Below are positions 26,505 through 34,504 of a DNA stretch of 64,000 nt, piece after piece. Each line of letters starts with the position of its first letter. The stretch's first letter is position 1. The notes beneath the pieces are model-generated. The model worked only from the letters and a program-made list of their open reading frames with translations. It did not search any database and had not been told where the DNA came from. The position numbers were made by a program, and so were the translations under genes. The stretch is from Acidobacteriota bacterium. GTDB taxonomy: Bacteria; Acidobacteriota; Thermoanaerobaculia; Thermoanaerobaculales; Thermoanaerobaculaceae. The stretch lies in contig JACQZW010000024.1 of NCBI GenBank assembly GCA_016213675.1, forward strand, positions 108,303-172,302, given 5' to 3'.

Positions 26505-27773
26505 CTACTGCATGTCGAGCTCGAAGGTCGCCTCGAAGCAGGAGAAGCAGGTCCACAGCGTGCTCATCGGCAGCTCGCGCGAGACGAGCAGCAGCCCGTT
26601 GTTGGGCAGCGAGCCGTCGATCCACTTGCGCATCGTGTCGGTGATGTCGACCGTGTACTCGGTCTGCGTGTGCGACAGCGAGTAGCAGTGTCCGGCCTGG
26701 AAGGGGTCGAACGAGGTCCACGGCGCGGTCAGCTCGCAGGCGGAGAGCCCGCACGAGGCCCAGCTCGTGTTGGACGTCACGGCGCTGATCTGCTTGAGCC
26801 GCAGCTTCGCCGACTGGAGCTGCCCGGCCTGGCCCTGGAGGGGGCCGACGTTCAAGGAGACCCGGGAACGGTACAGCTTGGCGAGCTGGACGTTCTCCCA
26901 CTGGAACCAGTCGCGGCCGACCAACGCGCGCTGGTTCCCCGCGGCGTCGCACGTGGGGCGGGCCTGGATCGGCGCCTGCGGGATCGTGTACTGCTCCGGC
27001 CACGCGTCCGTGCCCATCCAGTTCTGGATGACCGCTGGCACATTGGTGATCTGGTTCAGCGGGCGGGGCGGGAACGGCGGCTTGACGATGGCCCTCGTCA
27101 GGGTGAACGGCTGGTCGCTGTCGTCGTAGCGGTTCGGCTGCGCCTGCGAGCGCACGCGCACGCGGTACGAGCCCGGGCCGGCCGGTCCGCCCTGGAAGTC
27201 GCCCGCGTTCCAGACACGGTTGCCGTTGGCCGGCCGGTCGGTCGCGATCGTCCCGACCAGCTCGTCCGGCTCGCGGATCAGCTCCAGCTTGACCTTCCCG
27301 GTGAGGTTGGTCGAGCTCCAGGAGATGGACGTGCCCGCGCCCACCTTCCACTCCTGGCCGCCGTTCGGCGAGTTCAACTTGAGCATGACCGGCGGCGGAG
27401 GGGCGGGGAGGGCGACGATGCTGAAGGAGGCGTTGGAGGTGTCCTGCTCGGTGCTCCCGGTCTCGCGGATGCCCACCTTGTAGTCGGTCCCGGCCTGGGC
27501 AGTTCCGCCCGAGTGCTGGCCGACGACCCACGGCCGCGAGGTGGGGGAGACCGGCACGTTCTGCGCGATGAAGCCGAGCTCGACGGTGCCCTTGATCAGC
27601 ACGATGTCGAGCGCCGAGGCCTTGGTCGGTCCGGTCAGGACCCAGGTGATGGCGTGGCTCGTTCCGGACTTCCAATGCTCGCCGCCGTTCGGCGATTGCA
27701 CGGTGACGCTCTGGGCGGCGGCCGCCGCGGCCAATGCCAGCCCAACCACGACGCCTGCTCCGATCGTTCTCAT
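26505..27773 (-). CDS. Secreted protein with two Kre9/KNH-like Ig domains and a C-terminal DNRLRE-like domain (paralogue 1)
   Basis: 422 residues with signal peptide MRTIGAGVVVGLALAAAAAAQ. Two Kre9/KNH-like modules begin SPNGGEHWKSGTSHAITWVL (~30-130) and SPNGGQEWKVGAGTSISWSS (~140-235). The C-terminal ~170 residues (RDWFQWENVQLAKLYRSRVS ... EYTVDITDTMRKWIDGSLPN, NGLLLVSRELP, CFSCFEATFEL) resemble the DNRLRE/CBM96-type beta-sandwich found in secreted proteins, with extra Cys pairs. A role on the cell surface or in carbohydrate binding is inference. It is a tandem duplicate of the next gene, and converges with the TrxR-like gene 17 nt away. Confidence 0.82.
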   Translation of the reverse strand: MRTIGAGVVVGLALAAAAAAQSVTVQSPNGGEHWKSGTSHAITWVLTGPTKASALDIVLIKGTVELGFIAQNVPVSPTSRPWVVGQHSGGTAQAGTDYKVGIRETGSTEQDTSNASFSIVALPAPPPPVMLKLNSPNGGQEWKVGAGTSISWSSTNLTGKVKLELIREPDELVGTIATDRPANGNRVWNAGDFQGGPAGPGSYRVRVRSQAQPNRYDDSDQPFTLTRAIVKPPFPPRPLNQITNVPAVIQNWMGTDAWPEQYTIPQAPIQARPTCDAAGNQRALVGRDWFQWENVQLAKLYRSRVSLNVGPLQGQAGQLQSAKLRLKQISAVTSNTSWASCGLSACELTAPWTSFDPFQAGHCYSLSHTQTEYTVDITDTMRKWIDGSLPNNGLLLVSRELPMSTLWTCFSCFEATFELDMQ

Positions 27774-27953
27774 CGTCCGTTCCTCCCGTTGGCGCGCGAT
27801 CGTCCGGGTTTCCCCCTCCGGGGAGGCGCCACCGGACGACCGGTCCCAGTCATCGTAACGCCGCGTCGCGGCACAACCGCACAGCGCCCGGCAGCGAGGC
27901 TCGGAGCGACCCGCGAGTCCGGGGGACGCTCCGAGTCCGGGGCGGGCGACAGC

Positions 27954-29234
27954 TCAGAACTCCAGCTCGAACGTCGCCTCGAAGCAGGAGATGCACGTCC
28001 AGGGGTTGCTCATCGGCAATTCGGCGGCAAACAACAACAGGCCATTGTTGGGCAGCGAGCCGTCGAGCCACCTGCGCACCGTCTCGGTGATGTCGACGGT
28101 GTACTCCGACTCCCAATAGTGCAACGAGCGGGGGTTGGTGATCTGGACCGCTTCGAAGGTGGTCCACGGTGCCAAGAGCTCGCAGAAGCTGCGTCCGCAG
28201 GAGGCGTCGGTCGTCCCGGTTCGCACGGAGCCGACCTGCTTGAGGCGCAGCCTGGCCGCGGTGAGTTCGCCGGCACGAGCGGCGTAGGGGCCGACGTCGA
28301 AGTGCACGCGCGAGCGGTACAGCGCGGCGAGCTGGACGTTCAGGTACGGGAACCAGTCGCGGCCGACCCTGGCGCGCACGTTGGACGAGGCATCGCACGT
28401 CGGCCGCCCGCTGGTGTTCTCGTGCTCGGTCCTCTCACCGACGTTCGGGTGGGAATCCGTGCCGGAGAGGTTCAGGATGATCGCTGGGACACGCACCGGT
28501 TGGATCGGCAACGCATGCGGCGGCTTCATGTTGGGCAGGGAGGGCGTGAGCGTGAACGCCTGGTCGCTCTCGTCGAAATGAGTCGGTCGCGCCTGGGAGC
28601 GGACCCGAACGCGGTACTGGCCCGACGAGACCCGCCCGCCCAGGTAGTCGCCGGCATTCCACGGGCGCGAGCCGTCGAGCGGCAGGTTGGACGCGATGAC
28701 GCCCACATCCTGGTTCGGCTCACGGACCAGCTCCAGCTTCACCTTGCCCGTCAGGTTGGCCGTGTTCCACGAGATCGTCCGGGGAGAGCCGACCCGCCAC
28801 TCCTCGCCGCCGTTGGGCGCGTTCACCTTCATCGTGACCGGTGGCAGCAGCGGCTTCGCCCCGGGGATCTTCCTGGCGATCGCGAAGAAGGCGTCGGAGG
28901 CGTCGAGCTCGGTGGTGCCGATCTCGCGGATACCCACCTTGTAGTTGGTGCCGGGCTGGGCCTGCCCGCCCGAGTACTGGCCGACGGACCAGGTGTACGT
29001 GGTCGGGGAGACCGGGACGTTCTGCGCGATGAGGCCGAGCTCGACGGTGCCCTTGATGAGCACGATGTCCATCGCGGAGGCCTTGGTCGGTCCGGTCAAG
29101 ACCCATGTGATGGGATGCTCGGTCCCGGCGGTCCAGCCCTCGCCCCCGTTCGGCGACTGCACGATGATCGTCTGGGCGGCGGCGACCGCAGCCAGCCCGA
29201 GTCCGACGACGACGCACGGCACGGTCTTTTTCAT
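27954..29234 (-). CDS. Secreted protein with two Kre9/KNH-like Ig domains and a C-terminal DNRLRE-like domain (paralogue 2)
   Basis: 426 residues. The start is ATG 29234, giving the signal peptide MKKTVPCVVVGLGLAAVAAAQ with AGGA upstream; the open frame extends further but not as protein. It has the same architecture as the gene downstream: SPNGGEGWTAGTEHPITWVL, NAPNGGEEWRVGSPRTISWN, and the C-terminal RDWFPYLNVQLAALYRSRVH ... EYTVDITETVRRWLDGSLPN. By eye the two proteins share roughly half their residues, with the whole segment around TGPTKAS-DIVLIKGTVELG nearly identical. It is divergent from the ECF sigma factor gene, 187 nt apart. Confidence 0.82.
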   Translation of the reverse strand: MKKTVPCVVVGLGLAAVAAAQTIIVQSPNGGEGWTAGTEHPITWVLTGPTKASAMDIVLIKGTVELGLIAQNVPVSPTTYTWSVGQYSGGQAQPGTNYKVGIREIGTTELDASDAFFAIARKIPGAKPLLPPVTMKVNAPNGGEEWRVGSPRTISWNTANLTGKVKLELVREPNQDVGVIASNLPLDGSRPWNAGDYLGGRVSSGQYRVRVRSQARPTHFDESDQAFTLTPSLPNMKPPHALPIQPVRVPAIILNLSGTDSHPNVGERTEHENTSGRPTCDASSNVRARVGRDWFPYLNVQLAALYRSRVHFDVGPYAARAGELTAARLRLKQVGSVRTGTTDASCGRSFCELLAPWTTFEAVQITNPRSLHYWESEYTVDITETVRRWLDGSLPNNGLLLFAAELPMSNPWTCISCFEATFELEF

Positions 29235-29421
29235 CTCCCGGTCCTCCCTCGAGCGTGCGGTCGTCCCGGCTCCGCCCTCCCGACCCCGTGACGACGCGCC
29301 TTGCTCATGAAACGACGGTCCCGGGACGAATCGCACACCGCTCGGTCCCACTCAACGTTTTTCCCCGGACCGCAGTACTAACCACAGGAGGGCACGTGAG
29401 CGCGACCGCGCAGCGACGACC

Positions 29422-30030
29422 ATGGCAGCGAGCGCAACCGTGAGGATGGAGCGGCTTCCGACCGCAGCACCGGCCGATCCGGTCGCTTCGGCGCGACTCG
29501 CGCGGGCCAAGGCCGGTGACCTCGACGCGTTCGAGGCGTTGGTCATCGCCACCCAGCCGCTCGTCCTGAACGTCGCCCTTCGCCTCCTGCGCAACCGCGA
29601 GGACGCCCGCGACGCGGCGCAGGAGGCCTACCTGCGGCTTCACCGGCACCTCTCCCGGATCGACGCCGCCCGGTCGATCGAACCGTGGCTGTGTCGCGTG
29701 ACGATCAACGTGTGCTTCGACCTGATGAAGAAGCGATGCGCGCCGTCGGGCTCGCTCGACGACGTCGCCGGGTCGGCGGACGCCGCCGGGCTTGCGGTAG
29801 CGGGCGACCAGGACGCGCGTGTGGACGCCGAGCAGCGTGCCGGGCTGCTGCGCCGCGCGATCTCGAAGCTCTCCGGCAAGGAACGCGCGGCGCTCGTGCT
29901 GCGGGACATCGCCGAGCTGCCGACGGCGGAGGTCGCGTCTCGGCTGGGCTGCTCGGAGGCCACGGTTCGATCGCACATCAGCCGGGCTCGGCTGAAGCTG
30001 CACGCCGCGCTCGGCGGGAGGCGGCCATGA
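29422..30030 (+). CDS. ECF-family RNA polymerase sigma factor
   Basis: 202 residues. The sigma-2 region reads LDAFEALVIATQPLVLNVAL, then RLLRNREDARDAAQEAYLRL; the sigma-4 region has KLSGKERAALVLRDIAELPT, then AEVASRLGCSEATVRSHISR with ARLKL at the end. The first ~25 residues are a variable tail. It directs RNA polymerase to promoters of an extracytoplasmic response regulon. Its stop overlaps the anti-sigma factor start (ATGA), so the two are co-translated and the membrane anti-sigma factor is its likely controller. Targets may include the divergent secreted-protein genes or the third gene of the operon; no autoregulated promoter motif could be identified by eye. Confidence 0.93.
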   Translation: MAASATVRMERLPTAAPADPVASARLARAKAGDLDAFEALVIATQPLVLNVALRLLRNREDARDAAQEAYLRLHRHLSRIDAARSIEPWLCRVTINVCFDLMKKRCAPSGSLDDVAGSADAAGLAVAGDQDARVDAEQRAGLLRRAISKLSGKERAALVLRDIAELPTAEVASRLGCSEATVRSHISRARLKLHAALGGRRP

Positions 30031-30668
30031 CTTGCTGGAGGTACCGGCGTGCGATCGCACTGCTGGTGGGCGGCGAGCTTCCTGCCGCCGAGCGACAGGC
30101 GCTCGACGCGCATCTCGGCGCCTGCGCGGCGTGCCGCGCCCTCGTGGCCGGGCTCGGCGCCACCCATGCGCTCGTGCGCGAGCTTGCCGTCGGTGAGGCC
30201 GACCCCGTCCTCGCCGCCGCCGTGCGCGGGGGCGTCATGTCCCGGCTGCGCGAGCAGGAACGGGCGCGGCCGTACCCGGCCTGGCATGCGTGGTCGTGGC
30301 TGGCGGCCTCGGCCGCTGCGGTCGTGGTCGTGGCCTTCGCGGCGCTTCTCCTGCGGGCCGGCTGGCCCGGCGGCCGGCCGCCTGGTGAAGTGCGGGCGCG
30401 GGCTCCAATCGCCGCTGCCTCGCCCGAGCCCAGCGGCCGCGACGTGCCGGCACGCGTCCCGCCGGGCGGGCCCGGGCCTGCCGGGCAGGAGCACGCCGAG
30501 GCGACTACCGCGACTGCCGCGACGCCAGCGGCGCCTCGCCGTCGCCGTCCGGCGGGCGTGCCGGCCGCGATCTCGCGCGCCCCGGAGGCCGAGCCGGCCG
30601 TCATCAAGATCCTCACCGACGATCCCGACGTCGTCATCTACTGCATCGCGAACGAAAGGAAAGGGTGA
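30027..30668 (+). CDS. Membrane anti-sigma factor with zinc-finger (ZAS) domain
   Basis: 213 residues. The N-terminal anti-sigma domain has the H-x3-C-x2-C zinc site (LDAHLGACAACRALV). A single transmembrane helix (WLAASAAAVVVVAFAALLLRAG, ~92-115) is followed by a long Pro/Ala-rich periplasmic linker and a short conserved-looking end VIKILTDDPDVVIYCIANE. It would hold the ECF sigma factor inactive at the membrane until a signal leads to its cleavage or a change of shape. The start overlaps the sigma factor stop. The next gene begins 4 nt after its stop. Confidence 0.88.
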   Translation: MTCWRYRRAIALLVGGELPAAERQALDAHLGACAACRALVAGLGATHALVRELAVGEADPVLAAAVRGGVMSRLREQERARPYPAWHAWSWLAASAAAVVVVAFAALLLRAGWPGGRPPGEVRARAPIAAASPEPSGRDVPARVPPGGPGPAGQEHAEATTATAATPAAPRRRRPAGVPAAISRAPEAEPAVIKILTDDPDVVIYCIANERKG

Positions 30669-30672
30669 AACC

Positions 30673-31479
30673 ATGAAGAAGTACACCTCCGCCGTGACGA
30701 CAATCGTGGTGGCTGCGGCCATCACCTGCATCGGCTCGTGGGCGCGTGCGCAGCAGAAGCCGGCGGACGGGGGCCACGCCGGCGCTCCGGCCGCGCCACA
30801 GGACGATCGCAGCACGTGGGTGACGCGGTTCTACGACCTCAAGCACGCGCGGGCCCAGAGCGTCGCCATGGTGATCGGGATGTTCTCGGGCACGACCAAC
30901 GTGGACATCGGCGCCCGACGCGTCATCTGGTCCGGACCGCCGGCGCTCGCACCGGCGATCGAGGACGCCGTCGCGCGACTCGACGTTGCGCCCCCGGTTG
31001 CGCCGTCGCTCGAGCTGACGTTCCACATCCTCCGCGCCGGCGTGGCCGAGGGTGGCGGCGGCTCGCTGCCGGCCGACCTCGAGGGCGTGGCCAAGCAAGT
31101 CCGCTCGGTGTTCGCGGTCACGACCGTCAGCCTGGTCGAGACGGCGATGTTGCGGACCTCGGCCGGCCAGCACGGGCGGCTCGGAGGCCGGGTCAAACCG
31201 TGGGCCCAGCGGATCGACCAGGCGGAGTACTCGATCAGCTTCGGCGAGATCCAGATCACCGAGGACGCCAAGGGCCGGAGCGTGCGCCTCCCGAACCTCG
31301 GCTTCGATCTGTCGATCATCGTCATAAGCAGCGATGGGAAGGCCAGGTGGAACACGAAGGTCAACCTGGACACGTCGATCGACGTGCGCGAGGGACAGAA
31401 GGCGGTCGTCGGCAAGGCCAGCGTCGACCGCACCGACGACACGATTCTCCTCGTCGTGACCGCAAGGACGGTCGACTGA
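30673..31479 (+). CDS. Periplasmic secretin-N-domain-like protein of the sigma factor operon
   Basis: 268 residues with signal peptide MKKYTSAVTTIVVAAAITCIGSWARAQ. Residues ~45-100 read FYDLKHARAQSVAMVIGMFS, then ARRVIWSGPPALAPAIEDAV and ARLDV, the beta-alpha pattern of secretin N1/N3 (NolW-like) domains. The second half (SLELTFHILRAGVAEGGGGS ... VNLDTSIDVREGQKAVVGKA, TILLVVTARTVD) resembles the start of a secretin barrel but stops before any membrane pore. It lies 4 nt after the anti-sigma gene, so it is probably the regulated or sensed partner of the ECF system. A full secretin is excluded by length. Confidence 0.7.
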   Translation: MKKYTSAVTTIVVAAAITCIGSWARAQQKPADGGHAGAPAAPQDDRSTWVTRFYDLKHARAQSVAMVIGMFSGTTNVDIGARRVIWSGPPALAPAIEDAVARLDVAPPVAPSLELTFHILRAGVAEGGGGSLPADLEGVAKQVRSVFAVTTVSLVETAMLRTSAGQHGRLGGRVKPWAQRIDQAEYSISFGEIQITEDAKGRSVRLPNLGFDLSIIVISSDGKARWNTKVNLDTSIDVREGQKAVVGKASVDRTDDTILLVVTARTVD

Positions 31480-31508
31480 GCGGCCGGTCGTATCGCCACC
31501 GGCGGCCT

Positions 31509-31537
31509 GCCGGCGCGGGACCGGACCCGCGGCCGGC
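31509..31537 (+). terminator. Hairpin after the ECF operon
   Basis: gccggcgcggg / cccgcggccggc form an 11-bp stem with one bulged base and a 6-nt loop, 30 nt after the last stop of the sigma factor operon. No T run follows. Confidence 0.45.
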
Positions 31538-31615
31538 CCGGCCGGGGAATTCCAGCCACCCGGAGTGCCTTCTCGGTTTCCGAGGCCGCGAGTCCGCGCC
31601 TCGACTGGAGCCATT

Positions 31616-32668
31616 GTGACCATTGCCCGCGCCTACGCCGCCTTCAACCCCAAGGACCCCCTCCGCCCGCACACCGTCGAGCGCCGCGACCCCGGCCCGA
31701 GCGACGTGGAAATCGACATCCTCTTCTGCGGCATCTGCCACTCCGACGTCCACCAGGTGCGCGACGAGTGGGGCGGCTCGATGTACCCGATGGTGCCGGG
31801 CCACGAGATCGTCGGCCGCGTGACGCGGGTGGGCGCGTCGGTCACGCGCCTCAAGGCGGGGGACCTCGCCGGCGTGGGGTGCATGGTGGACTCCTGCCGG
31901 ACGTGCGAGTCCTGCGCCCGCGACCTCGAACAGTTCTGCCAGAAGGGCGCCGCCTACACCTACAACGGCACCGAGATGGACCGCAAGACACCGACCCACG
32001 GCGGCTACTCGACGGCGGTCGTGGTGGACGAGGCGTTCGTCCTCGGGGTGCCGGAGTCGCTCGACCCCGCCGGCGCCGCCCCACTGCTGTGCGCCGGCAT
32101 CACCACCTACTCGCCGCTCCGGCAGTGGAACTGCTCGAAGGGCGATCGCGTCGGCGTCGTGGGCCTGGGCGGCCTGGGCCACATGGCCGTGAAGCTGGCG
32201 GCCTCGATGGGGGCCGAGGTCACGATGCTGAGCACCTCGCGGGCCAAGGAGGCCGACGCGAAGCGCCTCGGCGCCTCCGGCTTCGCCCTCACGTCAGAGG
32301 ACGCCACCTTCACGAAGCTCGCGGGCCACTTCGACCTCATCGTGAACACCATCTCGGCGCCCCACGACTACAACCGCTACCTCGGGCTGCTGCGCCCCCA
32401 GGGCACCATGGTGCTGGTCGGCGCGCCGCCCCAGCCGATCCCGGTGTCGGCGTTCTCCCTCATCTTCGGCAACAAGCGTCTCGCCGGCTCCCTCATCGGC
32501 GGCATCGCCGAGACCCAGGAGATGCTCGACTACTGCGGCGCCCACGGCATCGTCTCCGACGTCGAGATCATCCCCGCCGACAAGGTCAACGAGGCCTACG
32601 AGCGCATGCTCAAGGGCGACGTGCGCTACCGCTTCGTCATCGACATCGCGAGCCTCAAGGGCGCCTAG
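31616..32668 (+). CDS. Zinc-dependent alcohol dehydrogenase of the cinnamyl-alcohol/YahK type
   Basis: 350 residues, medium-chain dehydrogenase. Catalytic zinc ligands: Cys and His in FCGICHSDVHQ, GHEIVG, and a downstream Cys. The structural zinc lobe is CRTCESCARDLEQFC. The nucleotide fold is GVVGLGGLGHMAVKLAASMG. The sequence type is the NADPH-preferring aldehyde reductase YahK/CAD group, so reduction of aldehydes to alcohols is the expected activity. GTG 31616 has GGAG 5 nt upstream and gives the usual N-terminus (TIARAYAAFNPKDPL). Single gene; a repeat element follows. Confidence 0.93.
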   Translation: MTIARAYAAFNPKDPLRPHTVERRDPGPSDVEIDILFCGICHSDVHQVRDEWGGSMYPMVPGHEIVGRVTRVGASVTRLKAGDLAGVGCMVDSCRTCESCARDLEQFCQKGAAYTYNGTEMDRKTPTHGGYSTAVVVDEAFVLGVPESLDPAGAAPLLCAGITTYSPLRQWNCSKGDRVGVVGLGGLGHMAVKLAASMGAEVTMLSTSRAKEADAKRLGASGFALTSEDATFTKLAGHFDLIVNTISAPHDYNRYLGLLRPQGTMVLVGAPPQPIPVSAFSLIFGNKRLAGSLIGGIAETQEMLDYCGAHGIVSDVEIIPADKVNEAYERMLKGDVRYRFVIDIASLKGA

Positions 32669-32721
32669 CCTGCCGTGCTGCCCCAAGTCGCGTCGAGCGC
32701 TCCGTCATCGAGGAAGTAACC

Positions 32722-32895
32722 GTCATTGCGAACACAGTACGGCCCGAGCGGGCCGCTTCCTCGAGGAACAGACGTCATTGCGAGGAGCGGCGCAGCGGCG
32801 ACGAAGCAACGCCGGCGCGCCTGATCGCGCTCCAGACGCGCCGGCGTTGCTTCGCGAGATGCGCTCGCTCGCAAGGACGCAGAGGTCGATGTGAC
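32722..32895. repeat. Interspersed repeat, copy B (with long hairpin arms)
   Basis: 32722-32774 carries the shared core: CATTGCGAACACAG, the palindrome GGCCCGAGCGGGCC and GCTTCCTCGAGGA. A second part from 32774 begins GTCATTGCGAGGAGC and holds a perfect 17-bp inverted repeat (gaagcaacgccggcgcg / cgcgccggcgttgcttc) around a 17-nt loop, ending GAGGTCGATGTGAC. The second part matches ~55196-55300. Confidence 0.8.
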
Positions 32896-32921
32896 TTGGG
32901 AGTGTGATCCCTGCTACCGGA

Positions 32922-33545
32922 CTAGAAGGTGACGCCGACCCGGAGCACCCAGGGGCTGTCGTAGGGGTTGGCGTGGCTCGTCTCGTCGTAGTTGAAGTTG
33001 TAGAGCACGAGGATGTAGAACGCCGAGCCGCCGACCGGCCAGCCGTAACCGGCGCCGGCGAGCAGGTTGGTGTCCGTCTCGCGGTCGGTGTCCCCCCCTC
33101 CCAGGGCGTACTCGTAGTCCACGTACTCGGCCTCGCCGTGCAGGAACAGGTTCGACACGAGCTGGTACTGGGTGAACAGGCTGCCGCCGTAGTCGTTGGT
33201 GGTGACGTCGTCCTCGTAGCGGCTGTCCTTGCGGTAGCGGTAGAAGACGCCCGCGCCGAGGTTGAAGTCGGGCGTGACGCGGTAGCCGGCCAGCGGTGCC
33301 AACTCGATGTAGTCGACGTCACCGAAGGCCAGGCCGAGGCCGCCGCCGAAGTAGAGCCGGTCTCGGAGCGGGGGATTCCCGCGGGCTTCGACCTCTTCGG
33401 GCTCCCACGCCGGCATGTCCGGCTGCGCCGCCGGCTCTGGCGCCGCCGTGGGGACCGGTGTCGGTGTCGGCGTCGGCGCCGGGACCTGCGCCAGGCACGG
33501 GATCGCGACGATGCACAGGGCTGCGACGAGGACGATCGGCTTCAT
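32922..33545 (-). CDS. Outer-membrane beta-barrel (opacity/YfaZ-like) protein
   Basis: 207 residues. Signal peptide MKPIVLVAALCIVAIPCLAQ with GGGAGG upstream sets the start at 33545. A Pro/Thr repeat linker (PAPTPTPTPVPTAAPEPA) is followed by alternating amphipathic strands typical of an eight-stranded barrel (RLYFGGGLGLAFGDVDYIEL, GYRVTPDFNLGAGVFYRYRK, FLHGEAEYVDYEYAL) and ends in aromatic WVLRVGVTF, the C-terminal signal for outer-membrane insertion. It indicates a diderm cell. The function is not evident. Confidence 0.85.
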   Translation of the reverse strand: MKPIVLVAALCIVAIPCLAQVPAPTPTPTPVPTAAPEPAAQPDMPAWEPEEVEARGNPPLRDRLYFGGGLGLAFGDVDYIELAPLAGYRVTPDFNLGAGVFYRYRKDSRYEDDVTTNDYGGSLFTQYQLVSNLFLHGEAEYVDYEYALGGGDTDRETDTNLLAGAGYGWPVGGSAFYILVLYNFNYDETSHANPYDSPWVLRVGVTF

Positions 33546-33815
33546 GAGATGCCTCCCTCTGGTCTCCCCAAGGAGTCGGGGGCTCCGTCGATTCCCTGTC
33601 ACCGTTCCAACAGGTGTCCCCCTTCGGTCGGAGCGTGGGTGACCCGCGTCGCCTCCTCCGCTCGTTCCCACGTAACATCTCGCCAAACGCGACCCCGGGA
33701 GCTGGAATCTGCTGTGGAGCGCGCCCTCCGGGCGTGCTCCTGGGCGACCATGCAGGCGCCATGAGAGCACGCGCGGAGCGCGCGCTCCTCTGAGGCCGAC
33801 CTCAGACGGCAGGTT

Positions 33816-33866
33816 CCGCTACTTCCTCGAAGAAGCGGCCCCCGGGCCGCACTGTTCTCGCGATGG
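33816..33866 (-). repeat. Interspersed repeat, copy C (core only)
   Basis: On the minus strand it reads ATCGCGAGAACAGTGCGGCC-CGGG-GGCCGCTTCTTCGAGGAAG, matching the core of copies A and B. No second arm follows. Confidence 0.7.
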
Positions 33867-33929
33867 CGGGGGTGGGGATCGTGCTGGAGAGGAGCCACAC
33901 GGGTCAATGCTGCCGGCAGCGCGGTGGCG

Positions 33930-34292
33930 ATGAGCGAGGGCGAGCGCATCTCCGAGAACTACCGGGGGTGGGTCGGCAGGAAGCTCGCCCAGCGGCCAGC
34001 CCAACGGCCGGCTGCAGACGCTGCGCGACGCCCACCGGTTGCAGCGCGAGGAGCTCGACGCGATCAACGACCAGGCGGCGCTTCGACCGCCTGGGCGAGG
34101 TCAACCTGCTCAGCAGTGCATTGACTCGTCACCATCGGCCACTGGCAGCACGCGTGGCACAAGACGCGCCGGCCCGTGATCCACGGCTGGGTGTTCGGCG
34201 TCAGCACCGGCCTGCGCAAGGATCTCTAGCTCGACCTGCCCAAGGAGATCGGCGCCATCCGCGCGATCTACGACCTCGAGCCGCTGAGCTGA
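33930..34292 (+). pseudogene. Decayed beta-carbonic anhydrase
   Basis: Three frames read consecutive parts of a beta-class carbonic anhydrase. Frame of 33930: MSEGERISENYRGWVGRKLA, the N-terminal helix. Frame of 34033: NGRLQTLRDAHRLQREELDA (from just upstream). Frame of 34079: RFDRLGEVNLLSS. Frame of 34128: VTIGHWQHAWHKTRRPVIHG then WVFGVSTGLRKDL, a TAG stop at 34227, and a tail to a TGA at 34290-34292. The order matches the family (ERRLDTLCELNVMEQV, then IHGWAYGIHDGLLRDL in E. coli Can). The central segment with the zinc Cys/His ligands (CSDSR and HxxC) is absent, so there is a deletion, at least two frameshifts and a stop. It cannot make an active enzyme. Confidence 0.8.
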
Positions 34293-34441
34293 GCACCAGT
34301 ACCGCGCGGCCGCTCACGCCTGACTACTAGCGGCACGCCGCGCAGTTCTGTACTCGGCGCCTCAGGTCCCGAGGGACGCGCCTGCCATCCGTCCGGCGCA
34401 CGGCACCTGGATCTTCCCGACTATGACTCCAGGCGACCGTC

Positions 34442-34469
34442 GGCCCCACACGATGCTTCGCGTGGGGCC
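34442..34469 (-). terminator. Hairpin downstream of the Kelch gene
   Basis: ggccccac / gtggggcc form an 8-bp stem extended by a mismatch and a CG pair (28 bases in all), 36 nt beyond the Kelch stop codon on the minus strand. Confidence 0.5.
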
Positions 34470-34504
34470 AGGTCGGGGCGCTCGACGAGACGCGCCGGGT
34501 AAGG

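Larger units (their letters stand above)
33546..34504. other. Long gene-free region: repeat copy C, a carbonic anhydrase pseudogene and a hairpin
   Basis: About 960 bases between the barrel protein and the Kelch gene. Apart from the repeat at 33816-33866, the pseudogene at 33930-34292 and the hairpin at 34442-34469, I see nothing coding. Confidence 0.6.

Noticed and set aside
25167..29291. Very long open frame (1,374 codons) on the plus strand
   Set aside because: It overlaps the REC-TrxR gene in another frame and runs antisense through both Kre9-like genes. Its composition (Arg/Gly/Pro-rich, no family motifs) is what GC-rich coding DNA gives in shadow frames.
33863..34330. Intact 155-codon gene upstream of the Kelch region
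   Set aside because: Only one fragment of it (FDRLGEVNLL) matches a family, and that family continues in other frames; the region is a pseudogene.
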